The notes below the pieces were generated by a model. The model was not told the DNA's origin. It ran no database searches and worked only from the letters and a program-made list of their open reading frames with translations. Shown piece after piece: positions 4,445 to 5,311 of a stretch of DNA of 5,311 nt. Numbering within the stretch: the stretch's first letter is position 1; each line of letters begins with the position of its first letter. The stretch lies in assembly GCA_021788515.1 (NCBI GenBank), contig JAJYKN010000142.1, positions 1 to 5,311 of the forward strand, read 5' to 3'. The position numbers were made by a program, and so were the translations under genes. The stretch comes from Nitrospirota bacterium. GTDB lineage: Bacteria; Nitrospirota; UBA9217.

Positions 4445-5311
4445 ATGTCTGGATCCATTCATCCCTTTGTTTTCGTCGGCATCGTGTCCCTGTTCCTGGG
4501 CCTTGCCGCAGGGTTTGTCATGCACCGGTCGGACTTCTGCATGGCGGGCATGTTCCGGGACCTCTTTTTATTCAGGCGCACGGTGATGATCAAGTCGTTC
4601 GTTCTGCTTGTTGTGACCAGCATGGTGCTTTTCGAAGCAGCGCGTCGAGCCGGCCTCCTGTCGGTCTATCCCTTCCCGCTTCTCTATCCTCCCACCGCAG
4701 CGAACCTGATCGGGGGCCTCCTTTTCGGCATCGGCATGGTCCTCGCCGGAGGATGCGTCGTGGGCACCCTCTATAAGATGGGGGCAGGCAGCGTCCTCAG
4801 TTTGACCGCCTTTGGCGGCCTTATTTCCGGCAGCGGCCTCTATGCCGAGATCCATCCGGCGTGGGCGGCCTTTGTCAACAAGACAACGATGTTCCCGGGC
4901 AAGATCACTGTTGCCCAGATCGTGGGAGTCGATCCCCTGGTCCCGGTGCTGATCGTGGCAATCCCGGGAGCGCTGCTGCTCTTCTCATGGCACAAAAAAG
5001 GAGGGCTGGTGCGACCCGCCTTTGCCGCGGGATATTTGCAGCCCTACAAGGCGGCACTTGCGCTCTCCCTTATCGGAGTTGTTTCCTATGTGCTGATCGG
5101 CATGCCGATGGGGGTCACGTCTTCGTTCACAAAGATCGCGGGCTTTATCGAAAGTGTTTTTTGGAAAAGTCATTTTGACCATCTCGTCTATTACCAGGGC
5201 ATGCCGCTCAGCTATTTTCACCGGGAGACGGCGTCCGTGCTTACGGGCGGCCCGGGCCCTTCCTACGACGCTCTCGCGGCCATCCAAATTCCTCTTATCA
5301 TCGGCATTGTT
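4445..5311 (+). CDS. YeeE/YedE-family sulfur-compound (thiosulfate) transporter, 5' part
   Basis: The frame is open from ATG 4445 to the window end (289 codons), so the 3' end is missing. Family members usually have about 330-400 residues. AGGAGA (4433-4438) is six bases upstream of the start. The product is an inner-membrane protein with hydrophobic segments near 8-26, 47-66, 87-108, 113-132, 160-182 and 203-223. It carries the YeeE/YedE (Sulf_transp) signatures: HRSDFCMAGMFRD (27-39) with Cys32, and FGIGMVLAGGCVVGTLYKMG (94-113) with Cys104. In the characterised TsuA/YeeE thiosulfate transporters, conserved cysteines in such motifs line the substrate path. A second half-repeat seems to begin at GMPMGVTSS (219-227), and further conserved cysteines would be expected beyond the window. 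The substrate could be thiosulfate or another sulfur (or, for YedE proteins, selenium-related) compound, so I give no symbol. A TusA/YeeD-like partner often lies beside these genes and might follow. Confidence 0.9.
   Translation, partial: MSGSIHPFVFVGIVSLFLGLAAGFVMHRSDFCMAGMFRDLFLFRRTVMIKSFVLLVVTSMVLFEAARRAGLLSVYPFPLLYPPTAANLIGGLLFGIGMVLAGGCVVGTLYKMGAGSVLSLTAFGGLISGSGLYAEIHPAWAAFVNKTTMFPGKITVAQIVGVDPLVPVLIVAIPGALLLFSWHKKGGLVRPAFAAGYLQPYKAALALSLIGVVSYVLIGMPMGVTSSFTKIAGFIESVFWKSHFDHLVYYQGMPLSYFHRETASVLTGGPGPSYDALAAIQIPLIIGIV

Noticed and set aside
4336..4855. Open frames on both strands across the start of the transporter gene
   Set aside because: They conflict with the clear YeeE/YedE frame from 4445, which has a ribosome binding site, membrane segments and family cysteine motifs.

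Overview
The window looks like a piece of a Gram-negative bacterial chromosome. The evidence is a Slp-type outer-membrane lipoprotein with a lipobox, bacterial-type HtpG, clear Shine-Dalgarno sites and sigma70-like promoters. The combination of an archaeal/thermophile-style encapsulated-ferritin-like protein, a hibernation factor fused to a cold-shock domain, and a YeeE/YedE sulfur transporter fits an anaerobic or microaerophilic lineage such as Nitrospirota or Desulfobacterota. That placement is inference from gene style only. All supported genes are on the + strand. I see no rRNA, tRNA, CRISPR array, transposase or integrase.

Layout: 1-144 is an intergenic region with a small hairpin and a triplet of 9-bp direct repeats. 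145-429 encodes a 94-residue ferritin-like protein of the encapsulated-ferritin (EncFtn) type with no encapsulin shell gene beside it in the window. 505-1137 encodes a Slp-family lipoprotein with a strongly aromatic, proline-rich tail. 1260-1799 encodes an HPF/RaiA ribosome-hibernation domain fused to a C-terminal cold-shock domain. 1800-2264 is a gene-free stretch of about 465 bp holding a post-gene hairpin, an imperfect inverted repeat built of 10-bp periodic words, a good promoter and a structured leader. 2265-4184 is htpG (Hsp90), ending at a strong terminator. 4445 to the window end is the 5' part of a YeeE/YedE (TsuA-like) sulfur-compound transporter with its own promoter.

The first four genes share a stress or survival theme: iron/oxidative protection, envelope response to starvation, ribosome silencing and protein folding. 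They are separated by spacers with their own signals, so they read as neighbouring transcription units rather than one operon. The transporter belongs to sulfur metabolism and is insulated from htpG by the terminator. The most distinctive items are the orphan EncFtn-like gene, the HPF-CSD fusion, the folded htpG leader, and a recurring pattern of short-period repeats in the intergenic regions.
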